This document shows, piece by piece, positions 17,360-25,895 of a DNA stretch of 64,000 nucleotides. Positions within the stretch are counted from its first letter, which is position 1, and each line of letters opens with the position of its first letter. The stretch spans positions 248,001 to 312,000 of the forward strand of contig CAWHQP010000003.1 in NCBI GenBank assembly GCA_963831535.1, written 5' to 3'. Source of the stretch: Bog-756 sp963831535 (GTDB lineage: Bacteria; Actinomycetota; Acidimicrobiia; Acidimicrobiales; RAAP-2). The translations under genes and the position numbers were made by a program. A model generated the notes under the pieces. That model saw nothing but the letters and a program-made list of their open reading frames with translations, was not told the origin of the DNA and ran no database searches.

Positions 17360-19219
17360 ATGACGCGTCGCCGCGGTGGTGAGAAGAGGGAGGGGATCGG
17401 GTTGGTTGGTGTCGACACGGTGCCGGTGCCGGACGTCACCATTCCCGAGCCGAACGCACCGTCGTCATTCCCCTTCCGCCGGGTCTCGGACGTCGTGGCC
17501 ATGGTCATCTTCCTGGCCACGTTCGTCGGATTTGTGTGGTTCGTGCACAAGAACGCGGTCAACGTCGTCTTCGACGACCAGTGGTTGGACATCAATCTCA
17601 TCAAGCACGCAGATTCCGGCACGCTGAGCTGGTCTCTGTTGTGGGCCCAGCACAACGAGAACAGGGTCTTGTTCCCCAATTTGATCGTCCTCCTCCTCGC
17701 CGCCACGACCCATTTCAACATTGTCGTCGAGCAGTATCTGAGCGGTCTGCTTCTGATGGCCACCACGGCCCTCCTCATCCTCGCCCACAAGCGGCGCTCG
17801 CCTTCCATCCCCTGGATCTTCTACTGTCCGGTCGCCTTGGCCATGGCGTCGTTCACGAGCCTCGGGCCGGCACTGTTCGGTTTCCTCCTGAGCTGGTATC
17901 TCGTCCTGTTCGGTATGGCTCTGGCTCTGTTCCTGCTCGATCGGCCAACGCTGAGCCGGTGGGCCCTGGCCGGCGCGATAGCGGCCGCCGTGCTCGGCAG
18001 CTTCTCCTCGCTCCAGGGGTTGATCATCTGGCCCTCGGGCTTGGTGCTGCTGTACCTCCGACAGCGCTCGGGTCGAGCCACGCTGGCGTGGATGGCCAGC
18101 GCGGTGGTGACCACCGGCGCGTATCTCTACCATTTCAATTTCGCCGCCACCGGGGGATCCGAGTCATCGACGCTGAGTCATCCGATGGAGGCGATCCGCT
18201 TCTTTTTCTCGTCGATCGGGAACGTCTTCGGCACCGACATCGCCAATACCCCGACGGCCGTCAACGACCGGGCCTTTGCCGTCGGGGTCGTCGTGTTCGT
18301 CGTGGCCATCTGGGCGCTGTGTCGTGGATTCCGTGCCGACCGAAACGACGGAGGCCCGATCGGTGTCGCCCTGATCTGTTACGGCCTGTTCTTCGTGGCC
18401 TTCATCACGCTGGGGCGGACACAGCTGGGCCTGTTCAGCGAGGCCCGGTTCTCCGTCTTCGCGCTCATCTTGTGGATCGGCACCTATCTCACACTCCTCG
18501 AGCCACGGTCCCCGATGCTCGATGGGACGCGGGAGATCTGGCTGGCTCGATTCGATCGACTGGCTCGCATCAAGGCATCCCCGGATGGACCGGTGCCCGC
18601 CACCCCGACCGCTGGACACCTCGGCTGGTCGCAGGGAGTCACGCTGGTCATGCAGGTCGGCCTGATCGGTCTGATCCTCATCCAGCTGGTCATCGGGGGC
18701 AACGGCGCTATTGCCAATGCCAACGGCTGGCGCTCCCACCAGACCGAGGTCGGCGACGTGACGGCCAACATCAATGATGCGTCGAACTCGTTGATCTCCC
18801 AGGTCCTCGGCGAGTATCCACCGGCATTCGAACGGCAGTTGGCGGTGTTCGCGCGGTCGAAGGATCTGAGCCTCTTCGACACCCCGCTGGCCACCGAACT
18901 GGAGCGCCAGGGCCTCTTCCCTCAGTACCGGGTCGGGGTGGTCTATCCCAAGAACGGGGCCACGGTGTCGGGCCGGACCCTCCTCGACGCCTCGCAGGAC
19001 GTCGGGCGGGACGTGACATCGGTGGCGCTCCGGATCACCGGCAACGGCCTACCCCACCCCGTCGTTCTTCCGACGACCCGGTCACTGGCGGGCCAGTACG
19101 CCTACTGGGACACCCGCCAGGTCCCCAACGGCGGGTATGAGGTGTACGCCGTCGTGGCCCGACCGGGCCGGGCCAACGTGGTCAGCAATCCGATCGATGT
19201 CCTGGTGGCCAATCACTAG
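17360..19219 (+). CDS. Polytopic membrane protein with C-terminal Ig-like domain (paralogue B)
   Basis: A 619-residue membrane protein, paralogous over its full length to the gene at 1320-3116. Shared blocks include DDQWLDI, HNENRVLFPNLIVLLL, FYCPVALAMASF and SSLQGLIIWPSGLVLLYLR. About ten membrane segments are followed by a soluble region and an Ig-like end from VVYPKNGATVSGRTLLDASQ to VLVANH. The ATG at 17360 has GGAG at a good distance. No recognised catalytic motif. The fold type suggests a GT-C-like or glycan-associated protein (inference). It closes the glycan region on the right, as its paralogue does on the left, on the opposite strand. Confidence 0.75.
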   Translation: MTRRRGGEKREGIGLVGVDTVPVPDVTIPEPNAPSSFPFRRVSDVVAMVIFLATFVGFVWFVHKNAVNVVFDDQWLDINLIKHADSGTLSWSLLWAQHNENRVLFPNLIVLLLAATTHFNIVVEQYLSGLLLMATTALLILAHKRRSPSIPWIFYCPVALAMASFTSLGPALFGFLLSWYLVLFGMALALFLLDRPTLSRWALAGAIAAAVLGSFSSLQGLIIWPSGLVLLYLRQRSGRATLAWMASAVVTTGAYLYHFNFAATGGSESSTLSHPMEAIRFFFSSIGNVFGTDIANTPTAVNDRAFAVGVVVFVVAIWALCRGFRADRNDGGPIGVALICYGLFFVAFITLGRTQLGLFSEARFSVFALILWIGTYLTLLEPRSPMLDGTREIWLARFDRLARIKASPDGPVPATPTAGHLGWSQGVTLVMQVGLIGLILIQLVIGGNGAIANANGWRSHQTEVGDVTANINDASNSLISQVLGEYPPAFERQLAVFARSKDLSLFDTPLATELERQGLFPQYRVGVVYPKNGATVSGRTLLDASQDVGRDVTSVALRITGNGLPHPVVLPTTRSLAGQYAYWDTRQVPNGGYEVYAVVARPGRANVVSNPIDVLVANH

Positions 19220-19278
19220 ATGCGCAGATTCCGGCCGGGCCGGTTCCCCCGTGTCCGCCGGGTCAACAAGAGGAGCGG

Positions 19279-19866
19279 TCAGCCCCGAACCAACTGCACC
19301 AGGGTGTAGATGGCGAATCCGGCCAACAGGACACCGCCGGCCTTGCGGATCACGGCCAGGGGAAGGATCCGCAACAGGGCCCGGCCGCCGAAGGCGCCGA
19401 GGGCGGCCACCGTGGCCAGCGCGGCGAAGGCCCCGATGAACACCTCGGCCGGGGCGCGGTACTTGGCGGCCAGATTGGCGGTCAGGATCTGGGTGAGGTC
19501 GCCGAACTCGCCGACGAAGATCACGAGGAACGCCGTCCCCACCGTCTTCATCCCCCGCCGGGCCGAATCGGCCTCTTCTGCCCCCTCGGCCTCCTCCTTT
19601 TTCTCGGGCACGAAGAGGAGGTAGGCGGCGCCGCCGGCGAACAGGACGGCCGTCACCCCCTCGATCCACCGGTGGGGAAGCAGCTGGAGCAGCTGTCCAA
19701 CGGCCACGGCGATGGTGGCATGGACGGCGAAGGCCAGGGTGGCACCCAGCCACACCAGTACGGGCCGATAGCGACTGCCCATGATCAGCGTGGCGATCAT
19801 GGTCTTGTCCGGGAGCTCCGCCACGAAGATGATGACGAACACCGTGGCGACGACACTGAACTGCAC
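19279..19866 (-). CDS. TMEM165/GDT1 (UPF0016) family cation transporter
   Basis: A 195-residue membrane protein with six hydrophobic segments in two homologous halves. Each half of this family carries an E-x-G-D-[KR]-[TS] ion-binding motif. Here they are AELPDKTMIA (residues ~16-25) and GEFGDLTQIL (~118-127), so the first has Pro for Gly and the second Leu for Lys/Arg, an asymmetric variant. An acidic cytoplasmic loop (EKKEEAEGAEEADS) joins the halves. Family members export Mn2+ or exchange Ca2+/Mn2+ for protons. The start is GTG 19866, with TAACCT six nt upstream overlapping the stop codon of the upstream pepN gene. Confidence 0.88.
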   Translation of the reverse strand: MQFSVVATVFVIIFVAELPDKTMIATLIMGSRYRPVLVWLGATLAFAVHATIAVAVGQLLQLLPHRWIEGVTAVLFAGGAAYLLFVPEKKEEAEGAEEADSARRGMKTVGTAFLVIFVGEFGDLTQILTANLAAKYRAPAEVFIGAFAALATVAALGAFGGRALLRILPLAVIRKAGGVLLAGFAIYTLVQLVRG

Positions 19867-19872
19867 GGCCTC

Positions 19873-19878
19873 AGGTTA
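19873..19878 (-). promoter_or_regulatory. -10 box TAACCT of the TMEM165-type gene
   Basis: TAACCT on the minus strand, six nt before GTG 19866. Its first three bases are the TAA stop codon of pepN, so the downstream gene can be transcribed separately. Confidence 0.55.
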
Positions 19879-22551
19879 GGGACTGCGAGCAGACGGGTCC
19901 GACCATCGGACCCCGGCCACCCGGATCGAACTCAGGGAGAGGGAAGATCCGAGCGCGTCGGTCACCGTGGCGGCCAGTCCGGGGCCCTCCCTCCGGCCGA
20001 AGGCCACGTTGACGGCCAACCGCTCCAGGATCTGCTCCACCGTCTTGCCTCCGGCCGGCAGCGGGTGGGCCCGGACGAACGTCGTCACCCGGTCGGCCAG
20101 CTCGGGAGGCGTGCACAGCACCCGGACGCCGTCGAGCATGCGGGGCAGGATGTTGGAAGGGAACGTGGCCACCAGGGTGTCCCACTCCTCGGTGATCCGT
20201 TCCCACGCCGCCGGCCCGGTCAGCCGGTTGGCCACGAGGGACTGCAGCACGAAGGGGGCGTTCTGGGTTCGGACCTCGGTGAGGGCCAGGTCGAAGGTGC
20301 GTGAGGCGAGGGCTGGATCGGTGAATGAGGCCAGGGCGTAGAGATACCGGATCTCCTCTTGGGGGGTCGACGGGGCCCGGTAGCGGGCGAGGAAGGCCTC
20401 GAACTCGGCGGGTCCCCCATCGGCGGCCACGATGTCCAGCACGGCAGACTCGGTATCGGGGTGCAGCGGGATGGTATTGGCCTCGCTGAACCGTCGGGCT
20501 GCCTCGCCCTTGACGGCTGGGTCGGCACCGATGGTCCCCAGGGTGCGGAGTGCCGCCGATCGCAGCGAGGGCGTCCGTTCATGGTCGTCGTCCCGGGGAT
20601 CCCACCCGAGATCCCCGGCCAGCGGTCCGAGCAGGGTGCGTGTGGCCAGGGCCAGCACCGGTCGATCGCCGTCGGGTACGACGCGGTCGAACAGACCGAG
20701 CGCCCCGAGGACCACCGACCACACACTCGGGTCCCGCTCGGCCGAGTTCACAAGAGCCCGGGCCACGGCCAGCACGTCAGCCAGCGGGGCCTGGCCCGAC
20801 AGTGCCGCGGCCCACGAGTCCGAAACCAGGTTGTAGCGCTCGAGGGGGGCGAGCTCACCCAGGCGGTCGGCCAGTCGCGCCACTGCCCCTGTGGGGTAGG
20901 ACACGCGGTAATAGCCCGAGCCCCCGGCGTTCACCACCAGGCCCGCCCCGTCGGCCACGGCCACGGTGGCCGGCCCGTCCACCAGGACGGGAAGCGGATC
21001 GAAGTCGCCCTGCTCCACCGGCCGGGTGAGCACCGGAACCTGCCAGTTCGTGCCGATGGCCCCACCGGGCTCGCCCCGGTACGAAAAGGGGGTCTGGGTC
21101 AGTGAACCGTCCTCACCCACGCGGATGAGGGGGTACCCGCCCTGGTTGATCCAGGTGTCCATGATGGTGCGCACGGCCCGCCCGCTGGACCGTTCGAGGG
21201 CGTCCCACAGATCCGTCGTCTCGGTGTTCCCGTAGCTGTGGGTGGTGAGGTAGTCGTGGATCCCCTCGCGGAAGACGTCGGGTCCGATGAACTGTTCGAG
21301 CATGCGGAGGACGCTGCCGCCCTTTTGGTAGGTGAGCACGTCGAACATCCCCTGGGCCTCCTCGGGCCGGCCCACGTGGAACTCCACCGGTCGGGTGGCG
21401 TGGAGTCCGTCAACGGCCATGGCCGCTTCCCGCTCCACCCCGAAGCTGACCCAGCGCTGCCACTCGGGTCGGAAGGCGTCCACGGCGAGCACCTCCATGA
21501 ACGTGGCGAACGCCTCGTTGAGCCAGATGCCGTTCCACCACTTCATGGTGACCAGGTCGCCGAACCACATGTGGGCGATCTCATGGCAGACCACGTCGGC
21601 CACCCGCTCGAGCTCCACGCGTGCAGCCTGGGACGGGTCCACCAGCAGAGCGGATTCGCGGAAGGTCACACACCCGAGGTTCTCCATGGCTCCGAAGGCG
21701 AAGTCGGGGATGGCCACCAGGTCGAGTTTGTCGGCCGGATAGGGGATGCCGAAGTAGTCGGTGAAGAAGGTGAGGGCGTGTGCCCCGACGGTCAGGGCGA
21801 ACTGGGTCAGGTGGCCCTTGCCCGGGGGGTGAACGATACGGAGGGGAATGCCGTTGACGGGAAGGGGCTCGGTGGCCTCCAGGGGGCCGACGACGAACGC
21901 CACCAGGTAGGTGGACATCACCATGGTGGGGGCGAACCGCACCCGACGCCGGCCGTCGGCCTCGGTGCTCTCGCTGACCACGGATCCGTTGGAGTACGCG
22001 GCCAAGCCGTCCTCGACTACCAGGGTCACCTCGAAGGTGGCCTTGAGGGCGGGCTCGTCCCAGCACGGGAACGCCCGGCGGGCGTCGGTGGACTCCATCT
22101 GGGTGGTGGCGATGATGTGCTCGGTGCCCGAGTCGTCGGCGAAGGTGGAGCGGTAGAAGCCGTGCAGCTTGTCGTTGAGGATCCCGCTGAACACCAGGTG
22201 CAGGGTGGCCGGCCCCGGCGGGAGCGGTTGGGCAAACGTCAAGGTGGCCCGTTCCTCTTCGGGGTCGAGGGTGATGGCGGTGGGGGCAAGGGCGTAGCCG
22301 GCGTCGGGGTTGCTGTCGTTGAGCTCGGCGAAGGAGATGTCGAGTTCGGCGGCGTTCAGGGTGATGGTGGAGGTGGGGCTCTCCACCGTCAGATCGATCT
22401 CCACGTCGCCTGAGAAGGTGGCGGCGGGCAGGTCGGGGGTCAATACGAGCCGGTAGGCATGCGGCCGTACGGTGGTGGGGAGCCGGTAGTCGGCCGGTGC
22501 GGCCGCGGGGGCCGTGTCGGGTGAGTCCAGGTCGTTTGTCGGATCGCTCAT
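19876..22551 (-). CDS. pepN: Aminopeptidase N (M1 metallopeptidase)
   Basis: An 891-residue M1-family aminopeptidase, close to the usual actinobacterial length. The exopeptidase motif GAMEN is at residues 287-291. The zinc site HEIAH is at 323-327, with the third ligand E346 exactly 18 residues later within WLNEAFATF. The C-terminal ~400 residues form the ERAP1-like helical domain. It removes N-terminal residues from peptides in the cytosol. The start is the ATG at 22551, seven nt after a TAGCCT box; longer in-frame starts would run through this promoter. It is divergent from the PfkB kinase with only 23 bases between the start codons. Confidence 0.95.
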   Translation of the reverse strand: MSDPTNDLDSPDTAPAAAPADYRLPTTVRPHAYRLVLTPDLPAATFSGDVEIDLTVESPTSTITLNAAELDISFAELNDSNPDAGYALAPTAITLDPEEERATLTFAQPLPPGPATLHLVFSGILNDKLHGFYRSTFADDSGTEHIIATTQMESTDARRAFPCWDEPALKATFEVTLVVEDGLAAYSNGSVVSESTEADGRRRVRFAPTMVMSTYLVAFVVGPLEATEPLPVNGIPLRIVHPPGKGHLTQFALTVGAHALTFFTDYFGIPYPADKLDLVAIPDFAFGAMENLGCVTFRESALLVDPSQAARVELERVADVVCHEIAHMWFGDLVTMKWWNGIWLNEAFATFMEVLAVDAFRPEWQRWVSFGVEREAAMAVDGLHATRPVEFHVGRPEEAQGMFDVLTYQKGGSVLRMLEQFIGPDVFREGIHDYLTTHSYGNTETTDLWDALERSSGRAVRTIMDTWINQGGYPLIRVGEDGSLTQTPFSYRGEPGGAIGTNWQVPVLTRPVEQGDFDPLPVLVDGPATVAVADGAGLVVNAGGSGYYRVSYPTGAVARLADRLGELAPLERYNLVSDSWAAALSGQAPLADVLAVARALVNSAERDPSVWSVVLGALGLFDRVVPDGDRPVLALATRTLLGPLAGDLGWDPRDDDHERTPSLRSAALRTLGTIGADPAVKGEAARRFSEANTIPLHPDTESAVLDIVAADGGPAEFEAFLARYRAPSTPQEEIRYLYALASFTDPALASRTFDLALTEVRTQNAPFVLQSLVANRLTGPAAWERITEEWDTLVATFPSNILPRMLDGVRVLCTPPELADRVTTFVRAHPLPAGGKTVEQILERLAVNVAFGRREGPGLAATVTDALGSSLSLSSIRVAGVRWSDPSARSP

Positions 22552-22558
22552 GTGGGGC

Positions 22559-22568
22559 AGGCTACCGT
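22559..22568. promoter_or_regulatory. Overlapping divergent -10 boxes for pepN and the PfkB kinase
   Basis: AGGCTACCGT reads TAGCCT on the minus strand (7 nt to the pepN ATG) and TACCGT on the plus strand (6 nt to the kinase GTG). The two hexamers share two bases, so both genes appear leaderless and their polymerase sites overlap. Confidence 0.6.
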
Positions 22569-22574
22569 CGCGTT

Positions 22575-23681
22575 GTGCAGCCCGACTCCCAGCCCGACTC
22601 CCAACCCGACTCCGAACCCGGCACCGAGCCCCCGGATCCGACCGAGCACGGCGGCGGCAGTTCCCGGGGAGCGACCCCCCGAACCCGACTCGATGTGGTG
22701 GCCGTGGGCAATGCCCTGGTCGACGTGTTGGGTGCCGCAACCGACGAGGATCTGGTGGCCCTGGATCTGGTCAAGGGAACCATGGTCATCGTGGACCACG
22801 CCCGATCCGAGTCCATCTACTCCTCCATGGGTCCGACCACGGAGGCCTCGGGAGGCTCGGCGGCCAACACGGTGGCCGGCGTGGCCGCACTCGGCGGCCG
22901 GGCCGCCTACCTGGCCCGGGTGGCCGATGACCAGTGGGGTCAGGTGTTCACCCACGACATCCGCTCCATCGGGGTGGCCTTCGACCCCAAGCCGACGCCC
23001 GCCGTCCCCGGCGTCTCGGTGACCGGTCACTGCCTGGTCCTCATGACCGAGGATGCCGAGCGGACCATGGCCACCCACCTCGGCGTGTCGGGGGACTTCG
23101 GGGAGGGTGACCTCCACGATGACCACCTCACCTCGGCCCAGGTGGTCTACCTCGAGGGCTATCTCTGGGAGCAGCCGTCGGCCAAGGCCGCCATGCGTCG
23201 GGCCATCGACATCGCCCACGGCAACGATGCCGCCGTGGCCCTCACCGTGTCCGACCCGTTCTGTGTGCAGCACCACCGGGACGAGTTCTTGGACCTCCTG
23301 ACCGGTGACCTCGAGATGCTGTTCGCCAACGAGGACGAGGTCATCATGCTCTTCGGTTCCCCCGACTTCGATGCCGCCGTCGAGGCGGTGTCGGAGACGG
23401 GGGTACTGGCCGTCCTCACCCGCGGCGCCAAAGGATCGGTGGTGGTCACCGCCTCGGGCCCGGTGGCGGTACCCGCCGCCCCCGTCGACCGGGTGGTCGA
23501 CACCACGGGTGCCGGTGATCTCTTCGCTGCCGGGTTCCTCTACGGCATCACCAACGGGCTGTCACCTGAGGACTCGGCCCGCCTGGGTGGGGTCTGTGCC
23601 GCCGAAGTCATTTCGCACGTGGGAGCCCGTCCCCTGGCCGATCTCCGGAGCCTCGCCGTCGACGCCGGCCTGTTCAGCTGA
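22575..23681 (+). CDS. PfkB-family sugar/adenosine kinase
   Basis: A 368-residue PfkB (ribokinase-like) kinase. The first PfkB pattern is GGSAANTVAGVAALGG; the second, with the catalytic Asp, is DTTGAGDLFAAGFLYG. The length and pattern resemble adenosine kinases of this family. The start taken is GTG 22575, which has a TACCGT box six nt upstream. That start adds a ~45-residue polar N-terminal tail containing a short repeat (QPDS, QPDS, EPGT), encoded by near-identical 12-base units. A later GTG just before the core (about 22695) is possible but has no promoter or ribosome site. It ends convergently with the next gene. Confidence 0.85.
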   Translation: MQPDSQPDSQPDSEPGTEPPDPTEHGGGSSRGATPRTRLDVVAVGNALVDVLGAATDEDLVALDLVKGTMVIVDHARSESIYSSMGPTTEASGGSAANTVAGVAALGGRAAYLARVADDQWGQVFTHDIRSIGVAFDPKPTPAVPGVSVTGHCLVLMTEDAERTMATHLGVSGDFGEGDLHDDHLTSAQVVYLEGYLWEQPSAKAAMRRAIDIAHGNDAAVALTVSDPFCVQHHRDEFLDLLTGDLEMLFANEDEVIMLFGSPDFDAAVEAVSETGVLAVLTRGAKGSVVVTASGPVAVPAAPVDRVVDTTGAGDLFAAGFLYGITNGLSPEDSARLGGVCAAEVISHVGARPLADLRSLAVDAGLFS

Positions 23682-23741
23682 CCGCCGAGAACTGATCGCT
23701 CCGCCGGACGTCGAGGTACCGACCGGTCGCCCGGTGGTGGG

Positions 23742-24344
23742 TCAGGCCGGAGGTGCCGGTGAAGGCCGGAAGGAAAAGGGCAGGTCGCCGATGCGTACCA
23801 ACACCGAGGCCACCGAACGGCCCAGGGGGGCGAGTGCCTCGTCGAGGCTGCTCGGGTCATCGAGTATGGCCTCGTCCAGCTGGCACGAGCCCTCGTAGGA
23901 GACCTCAACGGCGCACTCCGGGTTCTTCTGGCCCTCGAGGAGCAGCTGCTCGAGGGTCGTCGAACCCCGGATCAGCGGGTCGTCGCCCAGCACGTCGATA
24001 TGGGCGGGGAGCACGGCGAGCAGGGGGGCGACCTCGGGGATGCCGTCCAGTCCCTGGACCCGGAAGGCGATCTCCACCAGCACCTCGGGGAGCTCGTCGG
24101 GCTCCTCGCCGATGGCCCAGCTGCGGTAGGAGGTCTGGCTCCAGGTCGGCCAGTCCAGGCTGGTGTCCACCCGTATGCGGGCCGGGCGCTCCTCGCCCGG
24201 GAGGCTGTAGGACGTCTCGAAGCTCACATCGCCCAGGAAGACATCCACCTGGAACCGCTCCTCGACCGCCTGGCGCTGGAGCAGGGCCGTCTCGAAGGCG
24301 TGCCGGTGGGAGGTGACGAGTTGGGTGAAGATGTGGTCCAGCAT
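23742..24344 (-). CDS. Conserved hypothetical protein
   Basis: A 200-residue acidic soluble protein that I do not recognise. No signal peptide, membrane segment or catalytic motif is visible. Strand-rich stretches such as FQVDVFLGDVSFETSYSLPG and VLVEIAFRVQGLDG suggest a beta-rich fold. The ATG at 24344 is chosen because TAGCCT lies ten nt upstream in the divergent promoter shared with the GDPD gene; an in-frame ATG 20 codons earlier would lie beyond that promoter. Divergence from the GDPD does not by itself imply a shared function. Confidence 0.65.
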   Translation of the reverse strand: MLDHIFTQLVTSHRHAFETALLQRQAVEERFQVDVFLGDVSFETSYSLPGEERPARIRVDTSLDWPTWSQTSYRSWAIGEEPDELPEVLVEIAFRVQGLDGIPEVAPLLAVLPAHIDVLGDDPLIRGSTTLEQLLLEGQKNPECAVEVSYEGSCQLDEAILDDPSSLDEALAPLGRSVASVLVRIGDLPFSFRPSPAPPA

Positions 24345-24354
24345 GGCGGGGCAG

Positions 24355-24364
24355 AGGCTACCGT
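24355..24364. promoter_or_regulatory. Overlapping divergent -10 boxes for the hypothetical and GDPD genes
   Basis: The same ten bases AGGCTACCGT as at 22559. They read TACCGT with six nt to the GDPD ATG on plus, and TAGCCT with ten nt to the ATG at 24344 on minus. Confidence 0.6.
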
Positions 24365-24370
24365 TCTTCC

Positions 24371-25252
24371 ATGCCCGTCTCCGCCGATGCGCTCCGGCCG
24401 TCACCGTGGACGGAGCGCCGGGTCATCGCCTACGCCCACCAGGGGGGAGCCTGGGAGGCGCCGTCATCCACCCTGCACGCCATCGCCGCCGCGCTCGAAG
24501 CCGGGGCCACGGGGATCGAGTTGGATGTTCACGCCACGGCCGACGGCCGGCTGGTCGTCACCCACGACCCCACGGTGGACCGCACGACGGATCACGCCGG
24601 GGCCATCGCCGATCTGACCTGGGCCGAGCTGGCCGTGCTGGACAACGCCTACTGGTGGGCGCCGGGGGCCGATGTCTCCCCGGGCCTGGCCCCCGAGGAG
24701 TACCCGCTCCGGGGGAGGGCGCCGAAGGACCACCGGTTCGGCATCGCCCTATTGGAGGAGGTGCTGGAGGAGTTCCCGGGAGTGGTGCTCAATCTCGACA
24801 TCAAGCAGACCGCTCCGGTGGTGGCCCCCTACGAGGAGGCCCTGGCCGCCCTGCTCCGCCGCTTCCATCGGGTCGACGACGTGATCGTGGCATCGTTCCT
24901 CGACAGCGCCACCGAAGTCTTCTCCACGTTCGCGCCGGAGGTCCCGACCTCCGCCGGCACCGCCGCGGTGGCCGCCTTCTACCAGGCCGTGCAGGCCGGA
25001 GAGTCACCGGCGCCGTCGGCCCATGTCGCCCTCCAGGTGCCGGCCCGCTTCGGGGCGATGACCCTGGTCGACCGGCGGTTCGTCGAGGTGGCCCACGACC
25101 AGGGGCTCGCCGTACACGTCTGGACCATCGAGGACGAAGACGAGATGCGTGACCTCTGCGCGCTCGGGGTGGACGGCATCATCACCGACCGCCCGACCGC
25201 CCTCGTGGGGGTGCTCGACGAGCTCGGCTGCGCGTGGCATCCCGGGGGTTGA
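24371..25252 (+). CDS. Glycerophosphodiester phosphodiesterase-like protein
   Basis: A 293-residue GDPD-family TIM-barrel protein. The core IELDVHATADGRLVVTHD matches the family metal/catalytic block, and VWTIEDEDEMRDL with GVDGIITDRP is the usual C-terminal end. Two family positions differ. The opening HRG is HQG (AYAHQGGAWE), and the following PENT is PSST, which removes a glutamate that normally helps bind the divalent metal. A related activity on another phosphodiester is possible. There is no signal peptide, so it is probably cytosolic. The start fits the leaderless rule (TACCGT six nt upstream). Confidence 0.82.
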   Translation: MPVSADALRPSPWTERRVIAYAHQGGAWEAPSSTLHAIAAALEAGATGIELDVHATADGRLVVTHDPTVDRTTDHAGAIADLTWAELAVLDNAYWWAPGADVSPGLAPEEYPLRGRAPKDHRFGIALLEEVLEEFPGVVLNLDIKQTAPVVAPYEEALAALLRRFHRVDDVIVASFLDSATEVFSTFAPEVPTSAGTAAVAAFYQAVQAGESPAPSAHVALQVPARFGAMTLVDRRFVEVAHDQGLAVHVWTIEDEDEMRDLCALGVDGIITDRPTALVGVLDELGCAWHPGG

Positions 25253-25428
25253 GGGCGATACCCCACCTCGCCCGGGCGGTGCCCGAGGGTGCTCGCTGGG
25301 CGCGTCCGCTCCACGGTTCGACGGGTGGGACCCGACCGGTCGACGGGGCGGTCGGGGGACGACGTTGGGGGCGAGGGGCGAGCCGAGGTGGTCACCGATC
25401 GGTGACCGGGAGGATCACCGAGGGAGTC

Positions 25429-25512
25429 TCAGCCTCGTCCGCAGTTCGGCTTCTTGCCGTGGTTGGCCTTCTTCTTGGCCCGGAGCTTGCGCTTGTTGGT
25501 TCGTTTGGACAC
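25429..25512 (-). CDS. Small ribosomal protein bL37 (27 aa)
   Basis: A 27-residue, strongly basic peptide: MSKRTNKRKLRAKKKANHGK, then KPNCGRG. The ANHGKxPN block matches the mycobacterial 50S protein bL37. It starts at GTG 25512 with a TAGCAT box nine nt upstream on the same strand, which supports a real transcript. It lies in the gap between the GDPD and DUF192 genes, on the opposite strand to both. The single cysteine near the end differs from the mycobacterial form as I remember it. Confidence 0.8.
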   Translation of the reverse strand: MSKRTNKRKLRAKKKANHGKKPNCGRG

Positions 25513-25521
25513 AGTTCGGAA

Positions 25522-25527
25522 ATGCTA
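25522..25527 (-). promoter_or_regulatory. -10 box TAGCAT of bL37
   Basis: TAGCAT nine nt before GTG 25512 on the minus strand. Confidence 0.5.
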
Positions 25528-25565
25528 GTCGCTCGTGGGCCCCGACACCCGACGGGGGCCGGCCG

Positions 25566-25895
25566 ATGACCTGGCTGCTGCGCCAGGGCGACGTGCTGGC
25601 CGCCGCCGAGGTGGCTGAGACGTTCGCCGAGCGCAGCCGGGGGCTGCTGGGCAAGACCAGCTTCGAAGGGGCGATGATCCTGCCACGCACCCGATCGGTC
25701 CACACCTTCGGGATGCGGTTCGCCGTCGACGTGGCCCTCTGCGACAAGGACATGGTGGTCGTGGGGGTCACCACCCTGCGGCCGTGGCGCATGAGCTTGC
25801 CTCGGCGGGGGGGTCGGTCGGTCATCGAGGCTCAGGCCGGGGCGTTCGAGCGGTGGGGTCTCCGGGTCGGCGACCAGCTGGAGCTGCGGGGATGA
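25566..25895 (+). CDS. DUF192 family protein
   Basis: A 109-residue protein of the DUF192 (UPF0127) family. Family marks are ERSRGLLGKTSFEGAMIL, the VHTFGMRFAVDVALCD block and the C-terminal VIEAQAGAFERWGLRVGDQL. Many homologues are secreted, but here there is no signal peptide, so it is probably cytosolic. Biochemical function is unknown. Its stop overlaps the start of rsmI by ATGA, suggesting co-translation. Confidence 0.88.
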   Translation: MTWLLRQGDVLAAAEVAETFAERSRGLLGKTSFEGAMILPRTRSVHTFGMRFAVDVALCDKDMVVVGVTTLRPWRMSLPRRGGRSVIEAQAGAFERWGLRVGDQLELRG

